Counted from the stretch's first letter, positions 8,118 to 17,296 are shown. The stretch is 64,000 nucleotides of DNA from Vreelandella aquamarina (GCF_020075495.1 NZ_JABYQT010000003.1:1-64000); one strand, 5' to 3'. The notes: generated by a model not told the origin, from the letters alone. Numbers and translations: made by a program.

Positions 8118-8471
8118 GTGGATGTTGCTTACCCATCAAGGCATACGCTTTCGCCCCCACCCAGGCCTGAACAGTGCGAACTTTGCAGCCGCGCCGCGCC
8201 GTTGACCAAGCACCATCTGATACCACGGGCGTTGCATAACAAGCCGCGCTATCGAAAGCGCTACTCGCGTGAAGAGCGGCTGACCGCCATCTTATGGCTC
8301 TGTCACGCCTGCCATCGGCACATTCACAGGCTCTACAGCGAGCGTGAGCTGGCCGACCAGTTTGCCAGCCGTGAGGCACTGCTGGCGAGCGAGGAAGTAC
8401 ACCATTTCGTCGAATGGCTTGCCAGGAAACCTGCAGGTTTCAAGCCAAAATCCCGCCGGCCCAAGCGCTGA
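8118..8471 (+). CDS. HNH nuclease domain protein
   Basis: The 117-residue protein has a compact HNH/zinc motif: CELC near residue 20, TKHHLIPRALHNK with the paired histidines, then LCHACHRHIHRLY. The two CxxC pairs should hold zinc and the HH pair the catalytic metal. HNH proteins of this size are common free-standing nucleases with unknown targets; nothing next to it suggests restriction or an intron. The start is a GTG with tcaggag about ten bases upstream. A TATAAT sequence at 8059-8064 may be its -10 element. Confidence 0.85.
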   Translation: MDVAYPSRHTLSPPPRPEQCELCSRAAPLTKHHLIPRALHNKPRYRKRYSREERLTAILWLCHACHRHIHRLYSERELADQFASREALLASEEVHHFVEWLARKPAGFKPKSRRPKR

Positions 8472-8481
8472 TAGTCAGGAG

Positions 8482-8913
8482 TCACACCAGGCGCAGCCCC
8501 TGCTGATCGCGCCAGGCGGCTTCCAGGGCATTGGCAAGTGGTTCCTTCAGGTGGGCAGGCAAGGCATCATGCGCGGCTTGAAGCGAAGCAAAGTCGCGGT
8601 TGCGCAGCCAGCAGTAAGCCCAGGCGCAGGCTTCGGCACTGCTTTGCGGAGTCGGTTTGGCAGGCATCTGGTTGAGCAGAAACACCGCCGTGCGCGGTGC
8701 CCAGAGCGGGAGTTCGCCGTTCTCGACCCGGCTCCAGTGGGCAAGCGTGGCACCATCCGGTGTAACGTCAGGCTGGCCCAGCTTGGCAACCCTGGCCGTC
8801 TCCGCCAATATGAGGGCCAGCTGGTCGGTGTTCCCTCGACCAAGAGCCTGCCACTGCCGCAATAGCGCCGGAAGGCCCGCGCGCACTTGGGTATAAAAGT
8901 CGTCTTGCGGCAT
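8482..8913 (-). CDS. Unknown protein, 143 residues
   Basis: I do not recognise this family. The product starts MPQDDFYTQVRAG and is mostly helical, with a central LAHWSRVENGELPLWAPRTAVFLLNQ segment and an alanine-rich C-terminus. There is no signal peptide or membrane span. A regulator-like helix-turn-helix is possible in the first half but not convincing. The start ATG at 8913 lies 36 bases from the divergent C-S lyase gene, so they share a promoter region. Much longer minus-strand readings are shadows of the lyase gene. Confidence 0.6.
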   Translation of the reverse strand: MPQDDFYTQVRAGLPALLRQWQALGRGNTDQLALILAETARVAKLGQPDVTPDGATLAHWSRVENGELPLWAPRTAVFLLNQMPAKPTPQSSAEACAWAYCWLRNRDFASLQAAHDALPAHLKEPLANALEAAWRDQQGLRLV

Positions 8914-8949
8914 GCTCGTTACCACCCTTTTGAATAAGTGAGATGTGTT

Positions 8950-10122
8950 ATGGCATTCGATTTTGCCACGCCTGTCGAGCGGCGCCACCCTGAAGGGGGC
9001 TACGCATCGCAAAAATGGCACCGCTACGCTGAGGATGTGCTGCCGCTGTGGGTCGCCGACATGGATTTTCGCTCGCCGCCGGCGGTGATAGAAGCGCTCG
9101 AGGCGCGGGTAGCCCATGGCGTGTACGGCTACGGCGAAGTACCGGCGTCGCTGAAGCAAACGCTGTGCGACTGGAGTGCTACGCACTATGACTGGCCCAT
9201 TGAGCCTGAATGGCAGCACTGGCTGCCGGGCGTGGTGCCGGCACTGCACTTTGCCACGTTGGCGCTTACCCAGCCCGGCGATGGTGTGTTGACCGTAGCT
9301 CCCATTTATCCGCCATTTCTGGCCGTGGCAAAACGTACCGGGCGTCTGCCCCAGCAGGCCATGCTGGGCGCACCCAAGAGCCCCGGTGAGCCGTGGCAAC
9401 TGGATATCGAGGCCATCAAGGCGGCCATTACGCCGCAGACGCGTCTGCTGCTCTGGTGCCATCCGCATAATCCCACCGGTCGGGTCTGGCGGCATGAAGA
9501 GCTTGCCACGCTTGCCGAGCTGGTAGAGCAGCACGATCTATGGGTAGTCTCGGATGAGCTGCACTGTGATCTGCTGCTGGATGAGGGCGCTCGCCACCGG
9601 CCGCTGGCGGCGATGTTTCCCGCGCTTGCCAAGCGCACCATTACCCTCTGGGCGCCGTCCAAGACCTTCAACCTGGCAGGGCTGAGCAGCGCCTGTGCGG
9701 TGATTCCCGACCCTGATGTACGTACCCGGTTCGCCGATGCCTGTAAGGGGCTTTTGCCCGAGGTCAACGTGCTGGGATTGGTTGCCGCCGAAGCCGCCTA
9801 CCGCGAAGGCGAGCCTTGGCGGCAGGCGCTCTTGAAAGAGCTGCGTCAGCACCGCGCCACGCTTGAGGCCCACGTGGCCAGCTGGCCCGGTGTAACGCTC
9901 AGCGAGCCTGAAGCGACGTATCTGGCATGGCTTGATATGCGCAAGGCGGGGTTGGGCGAGACGCCTTATCAAACGATCAAGGAGCAGGCGGGTGTGGCGC
10001 TTTCCGACGGAGCGGCGTTTGGCTGCCCAGGCTTTGTACGGCTCAATTTCGGCACTACGGCGTCCCAGCTGGACGCCGCGTTAGCGCGTATGGACAAGCT
10101 TTTGAAAAAGACAGGCTGCTAG
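8950..10122 (+). CDS. PatB/MalY-type PLP-dependent C-S lyase
   Basis: The 390-residue protein is a fold-type I aminotransferase of the PatB/MalY cystathionine beta-lyase group. Visible features are PLWVADMDF near residue 35, YGYGEVPASL, HPHNPTGRVW (PLP ring-binding Asn), VSDELHCDLL (Asp for the pyridine nitrogen) and the Schiff-base lysine in APSKTFNLAGL. It should cleave the C-S bond of cystathionine, cysteine or related thioethers, producing pyruvate, ammonia and a thiol. The start at 8950 (MAFDF) is preferred; a GTG four codons earlier is possible. Its stop overlaps the end of the convergent thioredoxin gene by four bases. Confidence 0.9.
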   Translation: MAFDFATPVERRHPEGGYASQKWHRYAEDVLPLWVADMDFRSPPAVIEALEARVAHGVYGYGEVPASLKQTLCDWSATHYDWPIEPEWQHWLPGVVPALHFATLALTQPGDGVLTVAPIYPPFLAVAKRTGRLPQQAMLGAPKSPGEPWQLDIEAIKAAITPQTRLLLWCHPHNPTGRVWRHEELATLAELVEQHDLWVVSDELHCDLLLDEGARHRPLAAMFPALAKRTITLWAPSKTFNLAGLSSACAVIPDPDVRTRFADACKGLLPEVNVLGLVAAEAAYREGEPWRQALLKELRQHRATLEAHVASWPGVTLSEPEATYLAWLDMRKAGLGETPYQTIKEQAGVALSDGAAFGCPGFVRLNFGTTASQLDAALARMDKLLKKTGC

Positions 10123-11063
10123 TAGAGCAGGGCAAACAGCTTGCGCCGATAGGCAACGGTCAAGGGGTGGTCGGCGCCAAGGGCGTCGAATACCTGAAGC
10201 AGCGTCTTGCGGGCCGCGTCGTCGTCATAGGCGCGGTCCTGTTTCATCAGGGTCAACAGCGCTTCGAGCCCGGCATCGTACTGACCATCGGCTACCAGGC
10301 GCAGCGCGCGCTGAAACTGCGCTTCGCTGTCGTCACGCTCGCCAAGGGCGGCAATCTCATCGGCAGACAGCGCCCGCTCGCTGAACTCGATACTGGCGCG
10401 CACGCCGCGAGCGGCTGGCGCATCGCGTTCTTCCGGAGGCAGGTTATCCAGTACGCTGCGTGCCTCGTCGCTGCGCTTTTCGGCAACCAGCGTGCGCGCC
10501 AAGGCCACCTGATAGGCGTAGTGCTCCGGGTATTGAGTGATCAGATCCTGATAGATTTCCCGCGCGGTGGCGGCGTCGCCTTGGGCAAGCGCCGCTTCAG
10601 CCTGCTCTTCAGGGCTTTCAGGCGCCTCGGCAGGCGCCGGGAAGTAGCGGCCCAACCACTCGCGCACCTCTTTTTCAGGCCGCGCGCCCTGAAAGTTGTC
10701 CACCAGGCCACCCTGGCTGACCAGCTTCACGTCCGGTACTGCGCGCACGCCAAGCTGGGCGGAAATCTCCGGATTGGCATCCACGTTCAGCTTGCTCAGC
10801 AGGAAAGTGCCTGCGTACTCCAGTGCCAGTTTTTCCAGCACCGACAGGAGCGTGTTGCAACTGGTGTCCGCCGGCGAGTAACAACCCAGCAGAACCGGCA
10901 CCTGCATGGAGGCTTCCAGCACCTGCTGAATATTGCTGGCATCGAGCTCAATGATGACGTCTTCAGGGCGTACCGCCGCGCGCGGGGTATCAGAGGTACT
11001 AGCGCTGTCGCTTCCGGTATCCGCCGTGAGCGGCTTACCTGAACGGGGATCGATAATCTGCAT
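10119..11063 (-). CDS. ybbN: Thioredoxin-like co-chaperone YbbN (CnoX)
   Basis: The 314-residue protein has an N-terminal thioredoxin domain (about residues 35-145) and C-terminal TPR-like repeats (about 150-314), the YbbN/CnoX arrangement. The active-site CxxC is replaced by DTSC (Asp66 to Cys69), so it cannot act as an ordinary dithiol reductase; E. coli YbbN likewise lacks CxxC (SQHC). The family protects unfolded proteins and hands them to chaperones after oxidative stress. Start MQIIDPRSGKP at 11063 is chosen; longer in-frame starts add no conserved sequence. Confidence 0.88.
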   Translation of the reverse strand: MQIIDPRSGKPLTADTGSDSASTSDTPRAAVRPEDVIIELDASNIQQVLEASMQVPVLLGCYSPADTSCNTLLSVLEKLALEYAGTFLLSKLNVDANPEISAQLGVRAVPDVKLVSQGGLVDNFQGARPEKEVREWLGRYFPAPAEAPESPEEQAEAALAQGDAATAREIYQDLITQYPEHYAYQVALARTLVAEKRSDEARSVLDNLPPEERDAPAARGVRASIEFSERALSADEIAALGERDDSEAQFQRALRLVADGQYDAGLEALLTLMKQDRAYDDDAARKTLLQVFDALGADHPLTVAYRRKLFALLY

Positions 11064-11205
11064 GGGCAACCCGATATCCAAGAATGAAAAGAGACTTTCT
11101 CCTGATATGCAGGCAGCCGCTGCCATATTCAAGCCGCCGGCGGAGTATTGTTGAACAGAGCAGACAAGCGCAGGCCCGACAGGTGACGGTGCAAAACGCA
11201 GACAC

Positions 11206-11239
11206 AAAAAAGCCGCTACCTTTCGGTAACGGCTTTTTT
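11206..11239 (-). terminator. Terminator of the decayed tRNA copy
   Basis: On the minus strand, gccgttacc-gaaa-ggtagcggc forms a 9-bp stem with a GNRA loop followed by a run of T. It is nearly identical to the terminator behind the intact tRNA at 11357-11389. It is the downstream end of a duplicated tRNA-terminator unit. Confidence 0.8.
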
Positions 11240-11247
11240 GTAGAAGA

Positions 11248-11323
11248 TGGTAGCGGGGACCGCCGATCTTGAAACAACAGCGAACCGATGACCTTCGTGT
11301 TACGTGTTATGAGTCCGACGAGC
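11248..11323 (-). pseudogene. Degenerate copy of tRNA-fMet
   Basis: Read on the minus strand the block retains the tRNA 3' end with CCA (cggtccccgctacca), most of the T-loop region (catcggttc) and parts of the anticodon arm (cggactcat). It has an insertion of about 19 bases in the T-arm and one of about 7 bases in the variable/anticodon region, and the 5' acceptor strand cannot be found. It cannot fold as a tRNA. The block lies between two copies of the same terminator, so it arose by tandem duplication of the neighbouring tRNA-fMet unit and then decayed. Confidence 0.8.
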
Positions 11324-11356
11324 GCTCGTTGCCGCCCTGGGTTGTCTGTCAGGTAC

Positions 11357-11389
11357 AAAAAAGCCGCTACCTTTCGGTAACGGCTTTTC
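11357..11389 (-). terminator. Terminator of tRNA-fMet
   Basis: Minus-strand hairpin gccgttacc-gaaa-ggtagcggc followed by six T residues, starting 10 bases after the CCA end of the tRNA. It is an almost exact duplicate of the hairpin at 11206-11239. Confidence 0.88.
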
Positions 11390-11398
11390 TGTAGAAGA

Positions 11399-11475
<77 letters not shown>

Positions 11476-11489
11476 TCAACGTGAGGCGT

Positions 11490-11517
11490 ATTCTACGGAT
11501 TTTTTACGCCACGTCAA
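11490..11517 (-). promoter_or_regulatory. Promoter of tRNA-fMet
   Basis: On the minus strand TTGACG (11512-11517) and TAGAAT (11490-11495) are 16 bases apart and lie just ahead of the tRNA 5' end. This is a near-consensus sigma-70 promoter. Confidence 0.75.
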
Positions 11518-11687
11518 CCTTTAGTAGAAAACTGCTTTGCAAGAAACGTGGAATTCATCGTACTGCAATATGCCAGGAGTAAAGCTATGCTTTCAGTAGC
11601 CTTAATAAAAAGCTTACGGTCGGTGGGCCACCTGACAACAAGAGCGGTGGCGTGCTGTGAATGATAAAAGCGCGTAGCGCTTATTCG

Positions 11688-11732
11688 AAATGGCTTGCAG
11701 CGCCATAGCAGTGCTCAAAGGCCAAGCCATTT
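11688..11732. promoter_or_regulatory. Inverted repeat upstream of phaB
   Basis: The perfect 10-bp arms aaatggcttg (11688-11697) and caagccattt (11723-11732) are separated by 25 bases and end 21 bases before the phaB ATG. They could be a regulator site or a leader hairpin. The rest of the 278-base gap from 11476 holds only the tRNA promoter, a small hairpin (aagcgc gta gcgctt near 11669-11683) and an unconvincing 25-codon frame. Confidence 0.4.
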
Positions 11733-11753
11733 GTCATATCAGGGAGGTAGTCA

Positions 11754-12500
11754 ATGGCCAATCAAGCGCCCGTCGCCTGGGTAACTGGTGGAACTGGTGG
11801 AATAGGCACGGCAATTTGCCGTTCGTTGGCGGATGCGGGTTATCTGGTGGTAGCGGGGTACAACAATCCCGATAAGGCCAGGACCTGGCTGGAAGCTCAG
11901 CAGGCTGATGGCTACCAAAGCATCACTACCCTGGGGGTGGATCTTTCCGACCATGAAGCGTGTCTGAAAGCCGCGCGCGAGATTCACGAAACGCACGGTC
12001 CCATCAGCGTCCTGGTAAACTGTGCCGGCATTACCCGAGACGGCACCATGAAGAAGATGGCCTACGACCAGTGGTATCAGGTTATTGATACCAACCTGAA
12101 CAGCGTCTTCAATACCTGCCGCAGCGTCATCGAGATGATGCTCGAAAACGGCTACGGGCGCATCATCAATATCTCTTCGATCAATGGTCGCAAGGGGCAG
12201 TTTGGTCAGGTCAACTACGCCGCGGCCAAGGCGGGCATGCACGGCTTGACCATGTCGCTGGCGCAAGAAACCGCCACCAAGGGCATCACGGTCAATACCG
12301 TGTCACCAGGCTATATCGCCACCGATATGATCATGAAGATTCCAGAGCCGGTGCGCGAGGCCATTCGTGAAACGATTCCGGTAAAACGCTACGGCACGCC
12401 GGAAGAGATTGGCCGGCTGGTCACGTTTCTTGCCGACAAGGAGTCCGGTTTCATCACGGGGGCAAACATCGATATCAACGGTGGCCAGTTCATGGGCTAG
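11754..12500 (+). CDS. phaB: Acetoacetyl-CoA reductase (NADPH-dependent)
   Basis: The 248-residue short-chain dehydrogenase has the cofactor motif TGGTGGIGTA near residue 11, the structural NCAGITRD, and the catalytic Ser-Tyr-Lys set (INISSINGRKGQFGQVNYAAAKAG). The GRKGQFGQVNY segment and the end DINGGQFMG are those of PhaB acetoacetyl-CoA reductases rather than FabG. It should reduce acetoacetyl-CoA to (R)-3-hydroxybutyryl-CoA for polyhydroxybutyrate storage. No other pha gene is nearby. A strong agggaggt ribosome site precedes the ATG. Confidence 0.93.
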   Translation: MANQAPVAWVTGGTGGIGTAICRSLADAGYLVVAGYNNPDKARTWLEAQQADGYQSITTLGVDLSDHEACLKAAREIHETHGPISVLVNCAGITRDGTMKKMAYDQWYQVIDTNLNSVFNTCRSVIEMMLENGYGRIINISSINGRKGQFGQVNYAAAKAGMHGLTMSLAQETATKGITVNTVSPGYIATDMIMKIPEPVREAIRETIPVKRYGTPEEIGRLVTFLADKESGFITGANIDINGGQFMG

Positions 12501-12530
12501 GCCGGTAGTTTTATCACCTGTCGACAATGC

Positions 12531-12557
12531 AAACGGGAGGCTGATCGCCTCCCGTTG
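12531..12557. terminator. Hairpin between phaB and the DUF349 gene
   Basis: aacgggaggc-tgat-cgcctcccgtt forms a strong stem between two convergent genes. T-runs are short, so it is probably a bidirectional but imperfect terminator. Confidence 0.7.
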
Positions 12558-12577
12558 TATGTTTGCCAGGGCCAGTT

Positions 12578-15394
12578 TCAGTCAAGGTGAGCGTTGGCCA
12601 GATCCTCCAGCAGGTTATCGAACGCCTTCACTTCCTGCTCCCACTGCGCGGCGGTGAGTGGCCCAAGCGCGAGCAGGGCGGCCAGTACGTCGATAATCTC
12701 CTCGCTACGGCTTTTTTCCTGACGAATTCCCTCATTGAGCCGCTCGACCTGGATCGCCAGGCGTAAAGGCTCGTCACTTTGCCGGACGCTGCCGCTGGTG
12801 AGCAGCGAAAGATGCACCCGCAGTCTGGAAAGCGACGTTTCAAGTGCTGCCTGATCGTTATCGGTCAGCGGAAGCGCAACGTTTTGCCGCTGGCGATTGC
12901 GCGCGTGGTGCGCCTCGACGAAAGCCGCGGGCAGCGGTGTATCGATGACGTCATGGATGTTGACGATTTCAACCGCCTCTCCAGCCAGGCAGCGCTGGTC
13001 GGCAGCCAGATGAGCATTGATCAGTGGCAGGGCGCGATGCCACTGCTGAACCGTGTCGGCAATTTTCAGACGACTCAAACGTTCGCGTCGGGCGCGAGCG
13101 ATACCCTCGAGGCGACGCTGCATGCCTTCGCTACGCCGGTTGCGGGGCAGCGGCTCGAGCTTTTCGATCTGCGCCATGAAACGGTCCAGCGTGTCGGCAT
13201 CTGCCGCTGTTGTCGGCTGCCAGCTGTCCATCTCATCGATCAGCACCTGCAGGGCGTCAAGCTGCTGCTGTTGGCGCGCTGCTTGCTCGTTCTTGTGCGC
13301 ATCGCGCTGGGCAAACACGTGATCACATTCATGGCGAAACGCTTTCCACAGCGATTGCTCGGCGCCTTTAGGGGCTCGACCCAGTTGACGCCAGCGCTGC
13401 TGAAGCTGCTTGGTGCGCGCAATACGTGCCGCCAGCGGCTGGTGTTCATCGCCCCTCAGCGCCTGCACTTCTTCGATCATGGCCTGCTTTTGCGAGGCGA
13501 TCTGTTCGGCACGCTGATCGATCAGCGCCTGGAGCTGGTGGCGAATCCGGCCAAAGCGCTGACCGACCGCCTCGGCGTGCTCGCGGGGAACCGGCGAATA
13601 GTGACGCCACTGGTGGCGTGCCTTGTCGCGGATCTCGCGCAGCATGTCGGGGTCGGCATCCTCGGCGGGTTGAGCGAGCAGGGTTTCAAGCTGTTCGCAG
13701 AGCTGCTCACGGGCGCGCAGGTTGGCGTTGCGCTCTTCGCCAAGCTGGGCTCGCCAGGGCGCCAGGCGTTCGTGAATCTGGTCGGAGGCGGCGCGAAAGC
13801 GCGCCGACTGTTCGCGATTGGCCGCCGCATCGCCCAGGGATTTCCACTCCTTGACCAGTTGGCGGTGGTGGCGATCGAGCGCCTCCTCGGCCATATGCTG
13901 ATCCTCGGCCAGCGCTTCAATACTCGAACATAGCTGCTCGCGCTTGGGTCCTGCCACAAAACCGCGCCAGTCGCGCAGTTCGGCCAGGCGTGCGCCGAGC
14001 TGTTTCAGTCGTGCCTTGAGCGGTTTGGCCTGGGGGGCTTGCAGCGCGTCAACCTGGGGCTTCAAACGCTGATGCAGGTGGCTTGCGCTTTTAAACGCGC
14101 CGCGCTCCAGCAGTTGCTCGAAGCTATCAAGCTCCTCTTCGAGAGTGTCCAGCGATGCCGTGGCGTTGCCCGCGTCGGGAGTGACGGATGCCTCGGTGGC
14201 CAGGATTGCCTGTGCCCGCTGCATCAAGGCCGGGGGTGTCAGCATTTTCGGCCAGGCGCAGGTTTTCAACAGACGCGACAGGGTAGCGTGATCGTGATCG
14301 GCCAGCGCCCTTTCGAGCGGGGCGCTGATACCCCGCCAGCGCTGCCAGGCCTCCAGGCACTGCTCGTACTCGGTGATCGCCCGGGTATGGCGCTGGCGGG
14401 CCGCTTCGTTGGGTGGGTGGACATCGGAAAGCGCCTGCCAGCGCTGGCCAAGCAGCTGGCGCTGGGCGCGCAGGCTGTCGATATCCTGGCTCGTCAGTTC
14501 GCTCGCATGGCGCAGGCTATCCAGGGTCTCTTCAAGCCCTGCGAGCAACTGGTCGCGAGTCGCATCGGCCTCGTCGCGGCGAGCAAGGCGTTGCTGGCGA
14601 GCCTGTTCCTGGGCGTCGTGGTCATTCAGCGTCTTGCGACAGCTTAGTGTCGCCTGGTAGAAACGCTGTTCCTGCTCGGCGCTGGGGGGGTGCGAAAGAT
14701 GCTGCCATTCACGCTCCAGATGGCGCAGGCGGCCGCCATACAGGGGCTCCCAAGGCGCACGCGCATGCTGCTCCAGCTGTTGAAGGATGTGCTCACGCTG
14801 GGCTTGCTGGCGGGCAAGCCACTCGGCATCGCTGCGCTTTTGCCCCAGCTTTTCGCGGGCGATGCGTGTTACCTGGCGATCCCTTCGGGCCTGCTTTAAA
14901 AGCTGCTTCAGGCTCTCTTCGCTGTCGATACGTTCGGCGGCGCGATGGCGAACCGTGGCAACGCCGTTATGGCACGCCTGATAAATCAAGTCGTGGTCAT
15001 CGCTGAGTCGGGCAAGTGCGGCCAGGCGCAAGTCGAGATTGTCGCCTTGAAGGGCGATGGCGTTGAGCAGGCGCGGTTCGTCCAGATGCTCTATCAGGGC
15101 CAGACGCTGATGCAGATCGGTGCCACCCTGGGTGCCGCTCAGCCGCTGACATACGGCGTCGAACCACGCCTGTTGCTCGCGATGTTCGGCGTACGCCTCC
15201 ACCAGCGCCTTGAGATCATCAAGCGCCAGGAGGGCGTCCAGGCGAATGCTCGCATCATGGTCGCGGGCAAGTGCCTGCAGCGCTTCGCGCTGTTCAGGGT
15301 GGGTCGGGTCGAGCCGAGTGAGGGCCTGCTTGCGCACTTGCGGGTCGGGGTGCTGCCACCGGGGGGCGAACAGGCGTCTTAACAGTCCGTGCAT
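12578..15394 (-). CDS. Large DUF349 repeat protein
   Basis: The 938-residue cytoplasmic protein starts with HEAT-like helical repeats (DPQVRKQALTRL, DASIRLDALLAL) followed by several DUF349 repeats, recognisable by segments such as ELRDWRGFVAGPKREQL, VKEWKSLGD, RHQWRHYSPVPREHAEAV and QQRWRQLGRAPKGAEQSLWK. The protein is strongly charged, rich in Arg, Gln and Glu, and predicted to be almost fully helical with coiled-coil stretches. The family is widespread in gammaproteobacteria and of unknown function. It diverges from minC. Apparent plus-strand frames over this gene are shadows. Confidence 0.85.
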   Translation of the reverse strand: MHGLLRRLFAPRWQHPDPQVRKQALTRLDPTHPEQREALQALARDHDASIRLDALLALDDLKALVEAYAEHREQQAWFDAVCQRLSGTQGGTDLHQRLALIEHLDEPRLLNAIALQGDNLDLRLAALARLSDDHDLIYQACHNGVATVRHRAAERIDSEESLKQLLKQARRDRQVTRIAREKLGQKRSDAEWLARQQAQREHILQQLEQHARAPWEPLYGGRLRHLEREWQHLSHPPSAEQEQRFYQATLSCRKTLNDHDAQEQARQQRLARRDEADATRDQLLAGLEETLDSLRHASELTSQDIDSLRAQRQLLGQRWQALSDVHPPNEAARQRHTRAITEYEQCLEAWQRWRGISAPLERALADHDHATLSRLLKTCAWPKMLTPPALMQRAQAILATEASVTPDAGNATASLDTLEEELDSFEQLLERGAFKSASHLHQRLKPQVDALQAPQAKPLKARLKQLGARLAELRDWRGFVAGPKREQLCSSIEALAEDQHMAEEALDRHHRQLVKEWKSLGDAAANREQSARFRAASDQIHERLAPWRAQLGEERNANLRAREQLCEQLETLLAQPAEDADPDMLREIRDKARHQWRHYSPVPREHAEAVGQRFGRIRHQLQALIDQRAEQIASQKQAMIEEVQALRGDEHQPLAARIARTKQLQQRWRQLGRAPKGAEQSLWKAFRHECDHVFAQRDAHKNEQAARQQQQLDALQVLIDEMDSWQPTTAADADTLDRFMAQIEKLEPLPRNRRSEGMQRRLEGIARARRERLSRLKIADTVQQWHRALPLINAHLAADQRCLAGEAVEIVNIHDVIDTPLPAAFVEAHHARNRQRQNVALPLTDNDQAALETSLSRLRVHLSLLTSGSVRQSDEPLRLAIQVERLNEGIRQEKSRSEEIIDVLAALLALGPLTAAQWEQEVKAFDNLLEDLANAHLD

Positions 15395-15578
15395 GAATCA
15401 TCCTGCTTAACGGTGCATGGCATGAAAAAAACAGCGGTTGTTGAACCGGCGGTTGCAGTCACCGGCGCTGTCGCTTAGCTTTGCCTTAGCGGGGTGTGAT
15501 AGACATTGATTCTTTACCCTAAAAGGCGCCAAATTGGGCTACCTTTATCTTACCTGAACATGACATGGAGTTTCGGCT

Positions 15579-16337
15579 ATGAGCCTCAACGCCGATAGTG
15601 CCGACGTGGCGTTTACCTTCAAAGGCGGCATGCTGCCGATGACCGTCATGGAGTTGACAAGCGCCGACCCCGAGCATATCCGTCGGCAACTGGCCGGTAA
15701 ACTGTCTCAATCCCCCGCCTTCTTTCAGCATACACCGGTTGTGCTTAGCGTGGAAAAGCTTGATGAGCCGCACCTGGCGCTGGAAAGGATCTGCGCGGTC
15801 TGCCGGGACCACAAGCTCCTGCCGGTGGCCGTGCGCGGTGGTGCAGAGCCCGTTCGCCAGTCCGCCTGGGCGCTGGGGCTTGGCTGGTTTGCACCCGTCG
15901 AGGAGGGCCGGGCGCGAGCGCTTGAGAGCGTCAGCCCCACGCCGGCACCCACGATTGATGAGGCCAGCCAGGACGAAGTGGCCAGCGGTAAGATAGAGAG
16001 CTCTACGGGAGTGACGCGCCTTTATCGCGGCACCGTACGTTCCGGGCAGCAGGTCAGTGCCGCTGACGGCGACCTGGTGGTCATCGGGGCCGTCAACGCA
16101 GGCGCCGAGGTGCTGGCGGCGGGCAGTATTCATGTATACGGCGCACTGCGGGGGCGGGCGCTGGCAGGCATTCATGGCAATACCCATGCGGGTATCTACT
16201 GCCGCGAGCTTGAAGCGGAACTGCTGTCCGTTGCAGGGAACTACAAGCGGCTGGAAGATATCGACTCAAAGCTTCTGGGGTGCGCCGCTGAAGTTCACTT
16301 TACCGAAGAGCAGCTCGAGATCAAGCCGCTTGGCTGA
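15579..16337 (+). CDS. minC: Septum site-determining protein MinC
   Basis: The 252-residue protein has the MinC N-terminal domain (FTFKGGMLPMTVMEL, residues about 11-110), a short variable linker, and the C-terminal beta-helix (YRGTVRSGQQVSAADGDLVVIGAVNAGAEVLAAGSIHVYGALRGRALAGI) that binds MinD and FtsZ. MinC blocks FtsZ ring assembly near the poles. It is first in the minCDE cluster and has a ggag site upstream. A 140-base gap separates it from minD. Confidence 0.96.
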   Translation: MSLNADSADVAFTFKGGMLPMTVMELTSADPEHIRRQLAGKLSQSPAFFQHTPVVLSVEKLDEPHLALERICAVCRDHKLLPVAVRGGAEPVRQSAWALGLGWFAPVEEGRARALESVSPTPAPTIDEASQDEVASGKIESSTGVTRLYRGTVRSGQQVSAADGDLVVIGAVNAGAEVLAAGSIHVYGALRGRALAGIHGNTHAGIYCRELEAELLSVAGNYKRLEDIDSKLLGCAAEVHFTEEQLEIKPLG

Positions 16338-16477
16338 TGGCTCGGCGACCATGCGTAATGTCTGGCGACGTTGCGCTGTCTATCCGTTACAGTAAGGCAT
16401 ATTTATAACATTGATGTTTCCGTTATTCGTTCAGCCTCCAGTGCTCGCGATGAACGATTTCAAGAAGGATGTGAATC

Positions 16478-17296
16478 TTGGCTAAAATTATTGTGGTGAC
16501 CTCAGGTAAAGGGGGGGTCGGCAAAACCACCAGTGCGGCGGCGATTTCAACCGGGCTTGCCCTGCGTGGTAAAAAGACCGTGGTAATCGATTTTGACGTG
16601 GGTCTGCGAAACCTTGACCTGATCATGGGGTGCGAGCGCCGGGTCGTGTATGACCTGGTCAACGTCATCCAGGGCGAGGCGGGGCTCAACCAGGCGCTGA
16701 TCCGCGACAAGCGCGTCGAAAACCTCTACATCCTGCCGGCCTCGCAAACCCGCGACAAGGATGCGCTGACCCAGGAAGGGGTAGCGGAAATTCTCGAAAA
16801 GCTCAAGGAAGACTTTGATTTCATTATCTGCGATTCCCCCGCCGGTATCGAACGTGGTGCTCAGCTCGCCATGTACTTTGCCGATGAGGCGATCGTGGTG
16901 ACCAACCCGGAAGTCTCCTCGGTGCGTGACTCCGATCGTATCCTGGGCCTGCTGGCGTCCAAGACCCAGCGTGCCGAGCGCGGTGGCGACCCGATCAAGG
17001 AGCACCTGCTGATTACCCGTTACAACCCCGAGCGGGTGACCACGGGGGACATGCTGACCCTTGAAGACATTCGTGAAATTCTCTCGGTCCACCTTCTTGG
17101 CCTGATTCCCGAATCAGAAGCCGTGCTGCGTGCCTCGAACCAGGGCGTGCCAGTGACTCACGATGCCGCAAGCGATGCGGGCCAGGCCTACAGCGACACG
17201 GTGTCGCGTCTGCTGGGTGAAGAGCTTCCGCTACGTTTCCACGAAGTGCAGCGCAAAGGCCTGCTGAGCCGCATGTTTGGAGGTAGCCGTCGATGA
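16478..17296 (+). CDS. minD: Septum site-determining ATPase MinD
   Basis: This 272-residue ParA/MinD ATPase has the deviant Walker A motif [10 protein letters not shown] (Lys11 and Lys16), [14 protein letters not shown] and the CDSPAGIE segment. The C-terminal amphipathic helix (LLSRMFGG) is the membrane-targeting sequence. MinD recruits MinC to the membrane and oscillates with MinE. The start is TTG, with aaggat eight bases upstream and no ATG that would keep the Walker motif in place. Its last four bases overlap the minE start. Confidence 0.97.
   Translation: MAKIIVVTSGKGGVGKTTSAAAISTGLALRGKKTVVIDFDVGLRNLDLIMGCERRVVYDLVNVIQGEAGLNQALIRDKRVENLYILPASQTRDKDALTQEGVAEILEKLKEDFDFIICDSPAGIERGAQLAMYFADEAIVVTNPEVSSVRDSDRILGLLASKTQRAERGGDPIKEHLLITRYNPERVTTGDMLTLEDIREILSVHLLGLIPESEAVLRASNQGVPVTHDAASDAGQAYSDTVSRLLGEELPLRFHEVQRKGLLSRMFGGSRR

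Noticed and set aside
11587..11664. 25-codon frame with an aggag site upstream of phaB
   Set aside because: Not listed as a gene, because length and a chance ribosome site alone are weak evidence; kept only as a note in the phaB finding.
12779..13933. Plus-strand frame inside the DUF349 gene
   Set aside because: The minus-strand protein shows repeated conserved segments throughout; the plus frame does not.
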